From assembly GCA_028023455.1 (NCBI GenBank), contig JAQFVV010000027.1:10043845-10107844 (forward strand): 64,000 bases of DNA, written 5' to 3'. Below, in pieces: positions 23,171-35,803 of this stretch; position 1 is the stretch's first letter, and each line of letters opens with the position of its first letter. A program made the position numbers and the translations under genes. This stretch comes from Epiperipatus broadwayi. Taxonomy: Eukaryota; Onychophora; Udeonychophora; Euonychophora; Peripatidae. Under the pieces are notes generated by a model, which was given only the letters and a program-made list of their open reading frames with translations, had not been told where the DNA came from and made no database searches.

Positions 23171-23818
23171 TAAACCATCAAACATCATATAATCACCATT
23201 CTTTATGCTTACAGAAATTGTTTACATATATGCAAAACTCTCCATATAGTAGCGCCACTCAGTGCAAGCCAGAGTAATCAATGAATTACCTTGATTACTC
23301 TGGTTTGCACAGAATGGTGCTACTACATGGAGAGATTTTGCCTGTGTGTAAACAGCTTGTGTAAGCATACAAAATGTTTATCATGTGATGTTTGATGGTT
23401 TAATACCAATCTTGCCCAATAGGATTATGGTGGCTGTGGTTATTAAAGAGCAAAAGACATCAAAAAGTGTGGATGCTGAACTGAGTTCAGATCTATATGA
23501 CGAACTGAGTTCAGATCTATATGACTATACAAAGTAATGAGCTTAGTTTGAAAACATTATTGTTTTTATTTTGGACTCAAAACTTTACAGTTAGCTAAAA
23601 AAAGTAAAAGGTGGCTGCTGGAGGGTTGCATTTGATCCTAAGATCTAGGTGCAGTACTCTCAGATCCAAGGCTCCTCATTGATGAAAAATAAAAGCTAGA
23701 AACTAGTCTGAGGATATTGGATTAATAGACACTATACACAAACCTTCCTGCATCCATAGATTATTCTGGCTTCCACTGAGTGGCGCTACTATATGGAGAA
23801 TTTTGCCTGTGTATAAAG
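23171..23818. repeat. F1 foldback family, longest copy in one direction
   Basis: Order: a small foldback at 23220-23340 with CTCCATATAGTAGCGCCACT ends, then AACAGCTTGTGTAAGCATA, a long unique arm (GGATTATGGTGGCTGTGGTT, GAGTTCAGATCTATATGAC duplicated in tandem), TAAAAGGTGGCTGCTGGAGG, CAGATCCAAGGCTCCTCA, and the closing terminus. It shows the full internal region seen piecemeal at 49.0, 49.8 and 63.4 kb. Confidence 0.88.
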
Positions 23819-24469
23819 TGAAATTAATTAAATGCTTTCGCAAAATTTTAAGGAATGGAAAAATTTCTGATAAAGAAACAATTAAACAGCAGACCATGAA
23901 TACTTGGGCTTGTGGATTTAAGTGCTCTTTTTCTCTTTTGGATTGGCAAAGTGCTATTGGGCTCACAACGGGTATCGTCGGTAACAAGTCAACATTTCTG
24001 TGAGGAAATAAATCCAGATAATTCAGAATCTGAAGATACAAAAATCCGACTAATATTTAAACCAGATTGTCCTGATATTATTTTGCTTTATGTAAGCATA
24101 AATGGTTCTTAGGTTTTAATTTGGGGAATTTGTATTTTATTTAGCGAAGTTGTGGAAAGTGACAATCCATTAAATAAGACATTAATTGTGAGATAATATT
24201 GGGAATAGTGTTTAAAGACTTTTAGAATCCCATGATCATTTATTTTTCTGTATGTTAATTTAATTATTTAAGTTTGTATATATATTCTAGTATTTGTTTA
24301 TATAACGTCTAATAAATCCTTAGTACTAAATTAGCTTTAGTTATTCATTAATTATGATTTGTCCATTTGAAAATCGTGGGTAAAGACACAACAATTATAT
24401 TCATACAAATAAAAATACATTGCATTGTATATCATAATTTCATTTTTTTCCACTATGAAATGCGTAGAA

Positions 24470-24832
24470 ACAGTGACAATTTGTCCACATAGCAGTACCA
24501 CTCAGTAGAAGCCATAGTAATAAATGGGTATAAGAAGGTTTGTGTGTAAAATCCCTATATTATGCCTATCATCCAATATCCCCAGACTAGTTTTTAGCTT
24601 GTGATTTTCATCTACTAGGAACCTTGAATCTGAAAGCACTGCACCTAATCACAAACTTGAAACCAGTCTGGAATATTGGATGAACAGGCACTAGATAAGA
24701 GATTTTATGCACAAACCCTCTTGCATTCATTGATTACTATGGCTTGCACTGGGTGTCACTACTGTATGGAGAGATTCCACCATTTTAACAGCTTGTGTAA
24801 GCATAGGAAATGGTGATCATGTGATGTTAAAT
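24470..24832. repeat. F1 foldback-family copy
   Basis: Starts near CCACATAGCAGTACCACTCA and ends with GTCACTACTGTATGGAGAG and AACAGCTTGTGTAAGCATAG. Centre contains CCAGACTAGTTTTTAGCTTG and its inverse. Confidence 0.82.
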
Positions 24833-25159
24833 AGATAAGAATTATATAGTAGACAACATACGAAAGTAATATTTATCAATTGTAAGAAAAATTAAGTTTG
24901 ATGAAAAATATTTTTGAAAACTTCAACAAATGATGCTTAACAACAACTGTAATAGTATAGTACAGTACTTTTAAAACAGAATAAAAAATGGCTCCATCTT
25001 TACTGATCTAACTTACAAGTGCTTGAAAAAGTAGCTTTCTAAAACTTTTCAAAATTCTTAAATTAGGAAAGCCATTAATTTATTTGACAAAATGTTTTCT
25101 AATAAAAAATTCAAGTGAAACTAAATGATAATTGTAGCGGATAATAAATTTTAAAATAC

Positions 25160-25900
25160 GGACTCGCATAGGGTTCATTTCTTTCATTGACTTTATTTAA
25201 TATATTCATCAGTGATATTTCAGATACAGAATGCAGGAAATTTAATTATCCTGATAATATTGATTTGACTTCTCAAAAGATATCCTTTTCAAGCACGGAA
25301 AAGTTTCTCAACTAGAATATGAAAAGTTTGGAAATTTTCTTTCAAAAATTGGAATTCAATTCCTAATCTGCCTAATTTTTCATTTCAGCAATAAGGAGAC
25401 ATCTTGTGATCTGAATAGAACCTTTTGCAAGAATAGGCTAAAACATGATCCTATTCTTGTAAATTTAGAAGTAACTTTGGCTCATAGTGTAATTTATTTT
25501 AGTCATTTATCTAAGATTAGGTCTAAAATAATTTCTAGAAATAACCCCCTTGAAAAGCTCCCTGATACTACTTGAGATTGTGATAGAAAAAGTACTAGCA
25601 TATCTTACTGGTAATTACTATGCCCCTATTTGGGTGAAAAAGTCCTCACATTAAACTTCTATTCGAATAAGCTGTTGCCAAAATTTATAGACATTGTTTT
25701 CTTGGCCAAGATTTGTCTCAAATTAAGATCTTCTTTCTAAATATTCAACCAAGAATCTATAATCTAAGAATTATGATGTAAAAAATGCAATTGTGCTGAG
25801 GTTCCAAACAAATTTCTTTTTCCAGATCCAATAGTAAAACCGGTTAGATATATTCTCATCGACAAATTCACGACATTTAAAAAATATAAATAGTAGTTAA
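25160..25900 (+). pseudogene. Jockey-like LINE reverse transcriptase relic
   Basis: Frame from 25160 reads GLA-stop-GSFLSLTLFNIFISDI then SDTECRKFNYPDNIDLTSQK. This corresponds to the GLPQGSVLSP-LFN-FI-D and YADD blocks of Jockey/X/BS-type reverse transcriptases. The catalytic YADD has become YPDN. The homology continues, in shifted frames, through HLSKIRSKIISRNN and KLPDTT-stop-DCDRKSTS to about 25900. It has many stops and frameshifts and no ends. Confidence 0.7.
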
Positions 25901-27724
25901 GAAATCCCTCATCCAAAGTGATCTCTTCATTTAGCCCATTTCGTCACACCTTTCCAAATATTTTTTTACTATATTCCATATTTATTTAATGCAATCACAT
26001 CAATTTATTTTAAAAGTATTGCATTTCCTATATACTCGTTAACATTACCGGCTTTTAAAAAATAAACTAATGACTACCAAACATATTTTATTAGGTAGCA
26101 AATTATTATATCTAATTTTAGGTTTAGATACAGACTCCAATTTTTATAAACAGTCAATTATATCAATTTTTTATTATTATTAACATAACCATTTTTTCAA
26201 TTCTTTTCATTCACAGAAAAAAAATCTCATATACTTTTTAAGCTCTAATTTATACCCTTTTCAAACTTCAAATGCATTGTAGCAGACAAAATGACATCTA
26301 AGATTCATTTCAACTAAACTAGTCCCTTATGGTTTAAAAAAAATACATGCACGTGAGGAAAAAGGTCGATATGTTGAATACCTAAAATAAGTTCATATGT
26401 ATGTTAATAGTAAAGATATATATGACCTTTAACGAGTCTACATCTAAGTTCAAAATAATTGTAATAATTTCCAACCAAATAAATAATTATTTTTAATTAT
26501 TTGGATAATTGTTAGAAGGCAGTTATTGTCTATAAGTGCAAAAAATGCAATGTTTGCAGAGTAAACTGATAGTACATACTACATATATTAATTTGAGTAT
26601 TTTTACAAATAAAAGATGGTTGTTTATAATTATTTATCAAGAAATCTCTGTATGTATTGTTTAAAACTATATTGGGTAGACTTACCAAATACCTAAAAAA
26701 AAATGTTGGCCAGCCCTATTTTCATGCAATGCCATATGAGTCTGACAGAAAACTTTTCCATCGAAGAATGTTCCGTCAATTAAATAAAATATTTTTATAG
26801 AAAAATTTTAATTAAATAGCAGTTAATACTTTTGTGCATTCATAATATATTCTTTGGAGGGCAGTTGCCTTCTTAATTTATTTTATGATCGTACATAAAA
26901 TATAGTTACATTTTAATTTAATTTTTTTCTAATGTTTTATTTATCATAAAGTGCTTCGATGTAAAAGTTATATTTCTTTCAGACAACTTTTAAAATTATA
27001 CATATGGAGTCTCCTTTCAAATAAAAGTAAACAATCATGTATGCATATTTTCAAAATTTTTGCTTTTTATCAGTGCATTCATTATCCCAATCCTGTAGAC
27101 AATTCAATCACCCACCAGCACAGAAAATCACATGACCCTCTTTTTACTATGCTTGCATTTCACAAAAAACATTCACTCTATAAGTAAATTGGAATATCAA
27201 CATGTAAATCTTCATACCCATGTTGTAGTTTGATAATTCACTACATCACTCTAACATAGTATAAGAAGTAGTTTCTATTTACATTTTTATAGATCATTTA
27301 TAGAACAAAAATGAATGCCTTTTTTTATTATGATATAATTACTTGTTTCTGATAATATTCAGGAGCCATCATTGAGAACTTTGATATTTGATTATGATAT
27401 TAATATACTACAAAATGGATAATACGATTGAATTAGAAACAAGATCTAATAGCCTAGTCTGTAATAAAACTACTATTTGTTTACTTTAGATTTTAATGAA
27501 TAAAAGATATAATTTAAAACAAATGAAAAAAAAGGCTACTATATTAAGTAATCAAGAGCACATAAATTAAAATTTAAATATTTAAAAATATTTAGCAAAT
27601 CAGAATCCCAATATTTCTTCATGTTTTGTAACTTCTAATCAGATCACATTGCCATAACTACACAGATACTTAATAATCAAAGATATTTGCATAAAATGTT
27701 TATAGCATAAAAAAAAATTCTTAC
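25901..27724. other. Unassigned SOAT intron
   Basis: AT-rich, no family recognised. A 78-codon frame at 26951-27187 lacks any motif and is probably chance. Around 26640-26760 a few phrases (AAACTATATTGGGTAGACTT) resemble text at 34920-35000, so a low-copy old repeat may be present. Confidence 0.45.
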
Positions 27725-27832
27725 TTTTGCTTATCAATAATATCGTAGACAATGGTATTGAAACTGAAGAGAATCAAAACAGCGACAAAGATATGGTAGA
27801 TGGTTTGAATATGATTAATTTCAAACAATTCT
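27725..27832 (-). CDS. SOAT: SOAT exon, first transmembrane helix
   Basis: 108-nt exon between CTTTCAG and CAAAA|GTAAGA. It encodes ELFEINHIQTIYHIFVAVLI followed by LFSFNTIVYDIIDKQ. The hydrophobic run is the first membrane helix of the SOAT fold (human: [27 protein letters not shown]). Phase is 1+105+2. Confidence 0.93.
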
Positions 27833-28124
27833 CTGAAAGATAAAGGTATACCATGTAAGAACCTTTGATACATTGAATTATATATAAAAACATTTGACCA
27901 AATAAATAAAAAAACTAGATTTAAATTTTAAAAATATAAATTTATAAACACAGACATACATATACAGGGCATTTCAAAAAGTGACAAAACCTAGACATAA
28001 TTAATTATGATTCTTCGCATTTGGTTTTGGAACATCATAATGTGAGGTTATTACATACATCAACTAGGAAATTAGGAATTAAGAATAGTAGCAAGTGAGA
28101 TACGCTTTCAGCACCATAAAAAAA

Positions 28125-28245
28125 AAACTAATGGCTTTATTGTTCGAGAGTTCATAAGAAACTCGAGCGCCAGAACAGAGTGCCATAATCGATCCTGGGA
28201 TCTCCCGATCTCAAGTCGAACACTCATCAAACTACACTATCCTTT
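28125..28245 (-). repeat. SINE-A copy
   Basis: TAATGGCTTTATTGTTCGAG, CATAAGAAACTCGAGCGCCA, ATCGATCCTGGGATC and CATCAAACTACACTATCC match the 7965-8090 copy in the same orientation. Confidence 0.68.
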
Positions 28246-28850
28246 AACAGAATTAGAAAATAAATTATTAAAACTAATTATAGGAGATGAAATATCTACA
28301 CCTATGTACATTTAAAAATACAGATTATCGGATTTATTTTTGTAGATGATACCGTTATCTTTTCTAATGATAAAAAAATAAAGTAACGTAAGACACGTTG
28401 AAAAAAATTGAAAAAACGAGTATTTAATTTAATTAAAAAATAAATACAGACTTTGATAATTAATAAATAAAAATGATAAAAAAAAAAAAAAGAGAGAGAG
28501 AAAATACTCAATAGAAACAGTAGAAGATTAAAATTAGTAATAAAATGAAATAAACATTAAAATGTGACAAGAATTTATGTTAAAATCAAAAAAACAAAAG
28601 CTGAGTTTGAAATTTATCCTATTTGTTTATAAATACTAATAAAACTTCAAAAATCAATAACATAAAAGATAAAGATGAATATAAAAAACAAATGATTTCC
28701 AGTAATGCATTTCTAGCAGAATTATCTCTCATCAGTTGACCCAAATCCTTGTCTACATATCTTCATCATCATAGTTCAATATTTATCAATAGTATACTAT
28801 TGTAATTCATTTATTAATTAATAGTTTACTGCTGTATATATATATAATTA

Positions 28851-29074
28851 TGTAGAAGGAAATTAACCTTCAAACCTGCGATGTTCTTTTTTAGTGTTTA
28901 AATCTGCACGCACTAACCTATCACTAAGTTTTAAAAATATGATTCACTTGTGAAAAAGCTCTAAGAAAAAATGATTCACTTGGATTTTATAACTCTTACT
29001 CATAGGTGAATACATATAGATTTATAAACTAAAAAATTAACAGCACAGGTTTGAAGGTTAATTTCCTTCTACAC
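28851..29074. mobile_element. MITE with 28-bp terminal inverted repeats
   Basis: Begins TGTAGAAGGAAATTAACCTT and closes with the exact inverse through CAGGTTTGAAGGTTAATTTC at 29045-29074. The 28-bp ends match perfectly over about 170 bp of unrelated interior, which holds two direct copies of AATATGATTCACTTG-like text. Target duplication is unclear (AATTA against AATTC). No other copy seen in the window. Confidence 0.85.
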
Positions 29075-29760
29075 AATTCATGTATTAGTAGCAGCTTCAT
29101 CTGATATATAAATTATTGACAACTATAGATGATTCAGAAAGAAGCAGAAAGACTTAGCAGAAACATGTAGATAGCATGATGCTATACAACATGAAATGGA
29201 ATGGTCATCATGTCATGCAAGAAATGTTCAGAACAAATTAAAAATACATGAAGATTACAATATACAGATGGAAACAGAATTGTTAAAATAATTTTAATTT
29301 GTATTAATAAGAAGGAATATTGTATAAATTGATTATGACAGACAGTAAAATAAGATAAAAGAATTTAATGGGTAATACATTTCAATGTACCTATACAAAA
29401 CCGGGGATAAACATTTCTAATAAAATATGAAACATACAATGACTCCATTCTGTACTTAATTTCCGCTAATCTGATTTTCTCAATTAAATTAATCTTTCAT
29501 TGCAATTCTTTGATCCCTTTACATTCCCTTTTTAACCTAATTTGTTTATTTTCGCAACAAGGAAAACAAAATTTACAATCCAAATATCCAATTTTCTTTT
29601 CAAATGCAATCCACATTTTAAATTTGCAAATATTTCTTCATCCATACTTATTCATAATATATATTTTATAGAAATTACTACACCTACACAATATACAAAA
29701 TAAAAATATGAAACCAATGAAATGCTACACTATTCTAAAATTTTAAAAAATTAACACTTT
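29075..29760. other. Unassigned SOAT intron
   Basis: No ORF or repeat recognised. It is AT-rich throughout. Confidence 0.5.
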
Positions 29761-29767
29761 TTTTTTT

Positions 29768-29882
29768 TTTCTCATATGTCATAGCATCGACCAGGACGCG
29801 AACCCACAACCATCAGCAACCAACTACTTACTTGTAAGGCAGCTGCGATGACCTCTCGGCTAACAACGCTTGACAATACTTA
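29768..29882 (-). repeat. tRNA-derived SINE-B copy
   Basis: Minus strand: CAAGCGTTGTTAGCCGAGAG, GCAGCTGCCTTACAAG, GTTGTGGGTTCGCGTCCTGG, ATGCTATGACATATGAG, then a run of A. A and B box positions are as in a Leu/Ser-type tRNA, and the tail is as in the 61.5-kb copy. Confidence 0.82.
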
Positions 29883-30530
29883 TTTTTTACATTAAAAATA
29901 ATAGCACTAACTTTTTTTCTTTCTTATTCTCCCAACTTAAATTTTAAAATTTAGAACAAAAAAACTTATTTCTCAATTCCTATTTATGTCTTTATTATAA
30001 TTTCCAATCAGTAAATCAATACCCCTTAATTGTATAAAATAAACTCAATAATCTACCAATCATTTCTCTTCCATTTATTTGGTTTAAAGTAGGCATTTGT
30101 TTTTCATAGGGTGAGTGGGAATTTTCTAAAACTGATAAAATATAGTAAGTAAAATAATTTAATGAGGTCGAATTATTGGGTTAAATGAAAATATGATGCT
30201 GATTTATAAATGATTAATTATGAAAAAACAATTAGACAAGAATTATTTAAATTCCAAAAAAATTAGAGAAAGGTAATTAATAAGTTAGGAAATTAAACAA
30301 AAAAAAATTGAATTTAAACTTGATCGAATAATAAAAAAAGATACTAATCATTATGTCTAGCTGATCTAAGAGGACACTTCCCAATAATACAAATCACCAC
30401 TAAACAGTTAATATTTAGATAATTTAATGAACGATAATTAATAGCGTGTCAACTATTTACATATATACAATCATTTTATATAATAAGGCTTGAAGGCATA
30501 CATAAATAATAATGTAGATCAATATGATCT
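29883..30530. other. Unassigned SOAT intron
   Basis: Nothing recognised beyond low-complexity AT sequence. Confidence 0.5.
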
Positions 30531-30534
30531 GTAA

Positions 30535-30795
30535 GAGTCTTAGCTGGCTGTTCCCATGTTCAGAGGCCAGTTCTCTGCACTTGAAGTCCCTGTGCCAAGG
30601 GAAACATTCTGCTCCAACTTATGTCCATGTGCACAAGTGAAGCTCCAAGAATCAAGTGGTCTTCCTGATCCAGTTCGTACCGAGACATTAATTGTTTCAA
30701 TCCCTAAAGTTGATTGGCTCGCACTCCCGTCCATCCGCTCACGTGATTCTTCATTTCATTGCTCCATACAAGAATTTAAATTATCTTCCTGACTT
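30535..30795. other. GC-richer block, open on both strands, unknown origin
   Basis: A plus-strand frame of 78 codons (30556-30792) and a minus-strand frame of 64 codons (30540-30734) overlap in a stretch whose GC content is visibly far above its surroundings. Neither translation matches a family I know. The plus reading has several Cys, Pro and Ser residues (CSNLCPCAQVK) and no hydrophobic helix. It could be a fragment of a transferred or retroposed sequence, an old exon or a repeat. Confidence 0.35.
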
Positions 30796-32313
30796 TAATT
30801 AATGGGGGGTTTTTTTTTTTAGTTTATCGTTTATCTTATGAAGGAAATCCAAACTCGAATTCCTTTGTTTTATTTCATTCATTAATGATGTACTCTACTA
30901 TCATTAATTAGACTGTTATTACTTTTAGAAAATAATCCTTTTCTAATCTAAAGTTATCAATCTTTTACTTAATATTTTAAAAGATTCAGCCTTTTAAAAT
31001 TCTTTAATTTATTTAAACTTATTACTTTTTCTCATTAAGTTTATACATATATATGTATGTGCATTTATGCATACACATATCACTAATTTAAGAAATGATA
31101 TTAGAATCAGCTGAAGTGTGTGGAAATAAATAACCAACCAAATGCTAGAGATCTATTGATATAAAAATTTGGGGTGAGAACAGTCAGTGAACATCTGTTG
31201 ATATGCCAGTAATAGATTCATAACATAATGATACTGGATGTCATTGTATATTGATATAATACAGACTCTATAGAAGTAACCTATCTTCAACCATTGGAAG
31301 TAGGTCGGGGACATTTAATTTATGTAAACCTTAGGGCAAATGTTGTAAGTATGAATTATAAATGATATGTAGAATAGTATTCTATAATAATAAACAATAG
31401 TAGTTGTATTTCCTGTTTAGTTATGTCTTTTGATAATTGTTAAGAAAAGATCAATTTTACAAGTCCAGTCCAATGCATAATAGTTGCAGCAGGATGTAGC
31501 AATTTGGTAGATCTCACTACATTTTATTAATAATTTCATTAGAAATTGAAGGCTTTTTTCTTTTCCCTTAAGTATTGTCTTTCTTAACAATATAAAGGCT
31601 CATTACAATTTATAATAAAGCTTTAAAATAGCAATGGTAAACTCAAACAATGATGATTAAATGTTACCGCTTGGTCATAATAGTTATTTTAATAGAAGAT
31701 GGGTACAAAGGTTAACATAAATAGATTGGAATTTAGATTAGAGTTGAACTTCTTGTTTCCTTTTTACTTATATTTATGCCATCTGGTGTACATGTTAGTA
31801 AACAATAAATGCAAAATGCTAGTGCTTAATAAATCCCTAGCCAATACAGTCCTATCTAATATCCCAATCTTGTTATTTACAGGTTTGTAATTTGAATATT
31901 TTTGGAGTATATGAATTAAAAACTATTGTAATTGAAGCCTTATTTCCCACAAATCCACAAGTCAATCCAGACTTCTTAGTCTACATGCAATAATATAACA
32001 ATTAAAAATCAAAACAAAAATTAAGCTAACAGAATATGAACTAAGAAAAAAAAGTACTAGATGTTGGACATCCAGATAAACAAGATAAATTTAGGAAAAA
32101 ATAGGTTGTGAAAATGGGAACATTTTCTATTGAAGAAGTAATTGGATCAAATATATTTATTGCAATGGAATAAATAATGACATACTTTGGAAATTAATCA
32201 TTCTGGTTTAAGCCTCCATTTTGTCAGAATATGGATAAATATTTAGAAGGTTCTTGCGATATCACTTTTTGAAATATCATTATAATTCCAATCAAAGTAA
32301 AAATATAACTCAC
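30796..32313. other. SOAT intron with F1 relic at 31725-31880
   Basis: Decayed F1 phrases (GCCATCTGGTGTACATG, GTGCTTAATAAATCCCTAG, CTATCTAATATCCC) lie at 31770-31870. The rest is unassigned. Confidence 0.45.
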
Positions 32314-32367
32314 GTGAGAATAGATTTACGAGCAACAAAAACCTTGTCTGGAAGATCTTCTTTATTT
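32314..32367 (-). CDS. SOAT: SOAT exon, pre-transmembrane RK-S-L region
   Basis: 54-nt exon between TTATTTAG and CTCAC|GTGAGT. It encodes NKEDLPDKVFVARKSIL with split codons at each end. It corresponds to the GKIFIARRSLLDELLEVDH stretch of human SOAT1, just before the first membrane helix. Joining to the next exon creates SILTELFEINHIQTIYH, a clear family match. Confidence 0.88.
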
Positions 32368-32480
32368 CTAAATAAATAAATATATATATATGACATTAAT
32401 AATAGCATACATGAAATTTTAAAACAACTATATTAACAAAATATGAAATACTTAAACTGATGTTAAAACTTTCAAGTTAC

Positions 32481-32531
32481 CTTGAAAAGTTTTGGCAGTC
32501 AATTTGAATTTCTGATCTATTTTGTTTACAA
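32481..32531 (-). CDS. SOAT: SOAT exon, linker before membrane domain
   Basis: Short 51-nt exon between TTTCAG and TTTTCAAG|GTAACT. It encodes CKQNRSEIQIDCQNFS plus split codons at both ends. It matches nothing strongly on its own. It is supported by phase (1+48+2) and by its position only about 113 bp from the next exon. Vertebrate SOAT has a variable linker here. This is the least conserved exon in the model. Confidence 0.75.
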
Positions 32532-34160
32532 CTGAAACAATAACTGATTATTAGATTAATTTAATGTTTTATTCAGAAAGTTTGTCTTTCAAAGTTAGAT
32601 CTAATGAGCAGTTATTTATTTAATATATGGATTTTTATTATAAAAAAAATCACTTAACTATTAACAAAATACCATAAAGAAACCTGTAGACATTCCAACC
32701 AGGTCTTAGAATCACTAATGGTTTTATTAAGTTCAATTCAGCCAATGTAGCCCCTAGATTTGACAGTTATTGACTATATGGTTCATAACTAATTGTCCAT
32801 ATCTATAGACATTGACTGATAAATTCCATTTATAAAGTAGATAAGCACAAAGGCTATGGATTGTCCTGAATCTATTTATAAGATTATAGCATTTAGAAAG
32901 ATTAAATCTGGCTGCCTTTATTGATGGACTTGGAAAAAAAAAATTGTCTGAAACTTCATAAAAAATTCCATTTTTTATACATTATTATTCAATTGTAGAT
33001 ACTTAGTTGAACATCCTAATTGATTTGAGATGTCTTAAGGGGTGAAACTATATCGTGAGTTATTGGCAAGTCAGATCTACTTAGCAGCTTTTTATACATT
33101 TTCTGTCGAGCAACTTCTATTCTGATATTTTTTGGAAGAATCTATAAAAGAACATAAAGCTTCTACAAAGAAGTAGAATTGAGTGCACCAATAATATTTT
33201 TCATGCTAATACTTAATTGAATATTGAGTATCCAGAAGCTTAGTATGGGAACTTTTTGTCTAAATAGGATCACAGTACTTGCCGATAGAATATGAGAACA
33301 TGCTAACAATCTACAAAGTACTTGCAACACAATCCCAAATAATATCAGCCAGCTTTTCAAAGATGTTACTCATAGAAATTAATACCTTAGCAGTTTATTA
33401 TAAACTTGGATCTGTATATAAAACTTATAATTCATGGTATACTAATCAATATATATTTGTTTATTTTATCAATATAGTATTATAAGAACAACCCCAAATA
33501 GAATAAAAAATTAATATTCTTTAATATAAATACAATTTATCCAAACCACTTTGAATACTTTTTAGCAAAATCCTTTATTGCACATATATACCTACATCTT
33601 ACGTTTCGACTCCATTTTCCCTGTAAACATTTTTCTTTTTATGCTGATAAAATGTTTATTATTTGAATCATAGTAAGATTGCTCTTAACTTTCTTAAATG
33701 CTATTCACGTTAGCATCAAATCTACTATGGAAATAGAAAAGAATAATGTTCCCATTTCTAGACGTTTTAATTAAAAGAAGTGTAAAGGATTCTTTGCCTC
33801 ATTCTATATATAAAAAATAAACATAGAAGCAGAAGATCTATACAGTTCCTGGTCATTACCATCTAATTCGATCACATTCTGTTGCGAAAAAAAAAGGTCT
33901 ATTATTAAAAAAACGTTATTTGGGAACAGTTGTAGCAACAATATTATTAATAAAAGAGTTTGATAATTCAGGAATCAAGATAGTTTTACTTAACATTAAA
34001 GGTATCACCGACAAATTTTTTTAATCTTTTAAAGAAAAATATATCAATACTATTTATACTATTTTTTAAAAAATTAATGAAGCACTTCCACGTACTGATG
34101 ATAAAATTTCTTTAGAATGTCATGGCCTTTACAAAATTCCATATGTGGTCTGCCATTTTC
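32532..34160. other. Unassigned SOAT intron
   Basis: At 33535-33615 there is one arm of the foldback family better seen at 38200-38425 (TTTATCCAAACCACTTTGAA, ACGTTTCGACTCC). No gene seen in the remainder. Confidence 0.45.
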
Positions 34161-34169
34161 ATACATCCA

Positions 34170-34650
34170 TAGTGTGTTTCAGTGAAAAGGTAACTGACTC
34201 TCTAAGTTGCTGGAGCGCCATCTCTGAATCAATCTATGTGTTATGTAGAAACATAGCTTACCTATTCACTATAAAAAATTTAAAGTGCTAGCATGTCTGA
34301 ATCATCAGTTTTGACATGAAATGTGACAATGTGATTTGTAACTTTACTCACAATGGAATAAAGAGCTAATGTTAAATTGGATAAAACTGTTACTGAAATG
34401 TTTGAAGTGATTAAACCTCTGCCTAGCAATAAAATCATGACTCTCAAGAAGGTTTTCAAATGATTTTCAAGATATCATGCTGGTAAAGCAAACAGTGAAG
34501 ATGATCGATGAAGATATAAAATTCGTATCATAATTCATATTCCAGACATACTATCATCTTAAAATTTTTGTCATAAATGATTATACTATGAAACTACATA
34601 ACACATACATTGCAGAGTGCTGCAAGCATCTTGAAAAAGAACCAGACATT
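34170..34650 (+). mobile_element. Mariner-derived F2 element with transposase N-terminal relic
   Basis: Ends resemble TGTTTCAGTGAAAAGGTAAC, with subterminal GAGCGCCATCTCTGAATCAA. The plus-strand frame from 34353 reads ME-stop-RANVKLDKTVTEMFEVIK, later KKVFK-stop-FSRYHAGKANSEDDR. This is the start of the helix-turn-helix half of a mariner transposase (pattern M-QRANIKF--KLGKTATE---M, then FRW---F--GRES-EDD-RSGR). The catalytic DDE/D half is absent, so it cannot move by itself. Confidence 0.72.
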
Positions 34651-35032
34651 TCAGAATAATTTGCATCATATTTAAATCAGGCTAATATGCAAATTTCATT
34701 CCCTATTTCTAATGGTATCAATAAATGAATGTTTAAAATCATCGAAAGTTTAAAGAATAGATATTGCTTTATTCCTTGCATTTTAATATATTCCAGAAAT
34801 GCTTTTACTTCCATTTACATTTAATATACATTAAACTATGTGTATTTAATATATATATTCATTTGAATAATTTCATGAATAAAAGATGACCATTTATGAT
34901 TATTTGACAGAAAACCCTATTTAAAATTATTTTGATTAGACTTACAAAAGGCCTAAAAAAAACATTAGCGTGTTCTATTTCTCTGCTGTTGCCATGAAAG
35001 CCTGAATGAAATTTTTTCTATTAACATATAAT

Positions 35033-35226
35033 AATTATAATACGCTTTAAACATATATAGGTGAAGTTAATAAAAATTTTCACAAATAACAATGGTTAGC
35101 TTAGCACTTTCGGAGTATGTTTACTCCATATTCATAGCCATTATTATGGAGTAAGCGTTAACTAAACATTGTTATTTGTGAACATTTTTATTAACTAAGC
35201 CTATAAACATTTAAAGCATAATATAA
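35033..35226. repeat. Foldback element with about 80-bp arms
   Basis: TACGCTTTAAACATATATAG then TAATAAAAATTTTCACAAAT on the left is inverted on the right as ATTTGTGAACATTTTTATTA and CTATAAACATTTAAAGCATA. The centre contains GGAGTATGTTTACTCC and TATGGAGTAAGCG. Confidence 0.85.
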
Positions 35227-35803
35227 GTATTACGATCAATTAGCGAAGTAAATTATTTATTACGGAATTATTAACATATAAGTTGACAAACTGATTTTTC
35301 TTAAATTAAGTGTACAGTATATCCTTTTAAATTCTTCATTATTGTCTTTCTCTCCATCCTTAAAGGTCATTGTTGAGGGGCTTTAAATAATAATTTCTTC
35401 TCTAATAACTTTTTCCAATTGAGTTTTTTCATTCATGTTATATTTTAAAATTTCTATTGCTTCTCTTAATAACCTCAGGTTGTATAGTTTTTTCTCCATT
35501 CTCAAAGATTATTAGTTGAGGAATTTTAAACAAATTTTCCTATGACTTTTTCTAAATAGGATTGATCTTACTTATTTCAGACTTTTTATTCATGTTATGG
35601 GGCCATTTAAAATTAAAAAAAAAAAATTATTTTATTAATCTCTGATCATAGTGTTCACTTTTAAACAGAATTCATATTTTATTAAAATTGATATCATGTT
35701 TTATTATATTAATATGCGAGTAAATAACTTATAAACTCAATTCCTCTCATCAGCCAAAATGGGATCTTTTCTGCCGTTAATTCTACAACTGGTCTGTTCC
35801 GCA

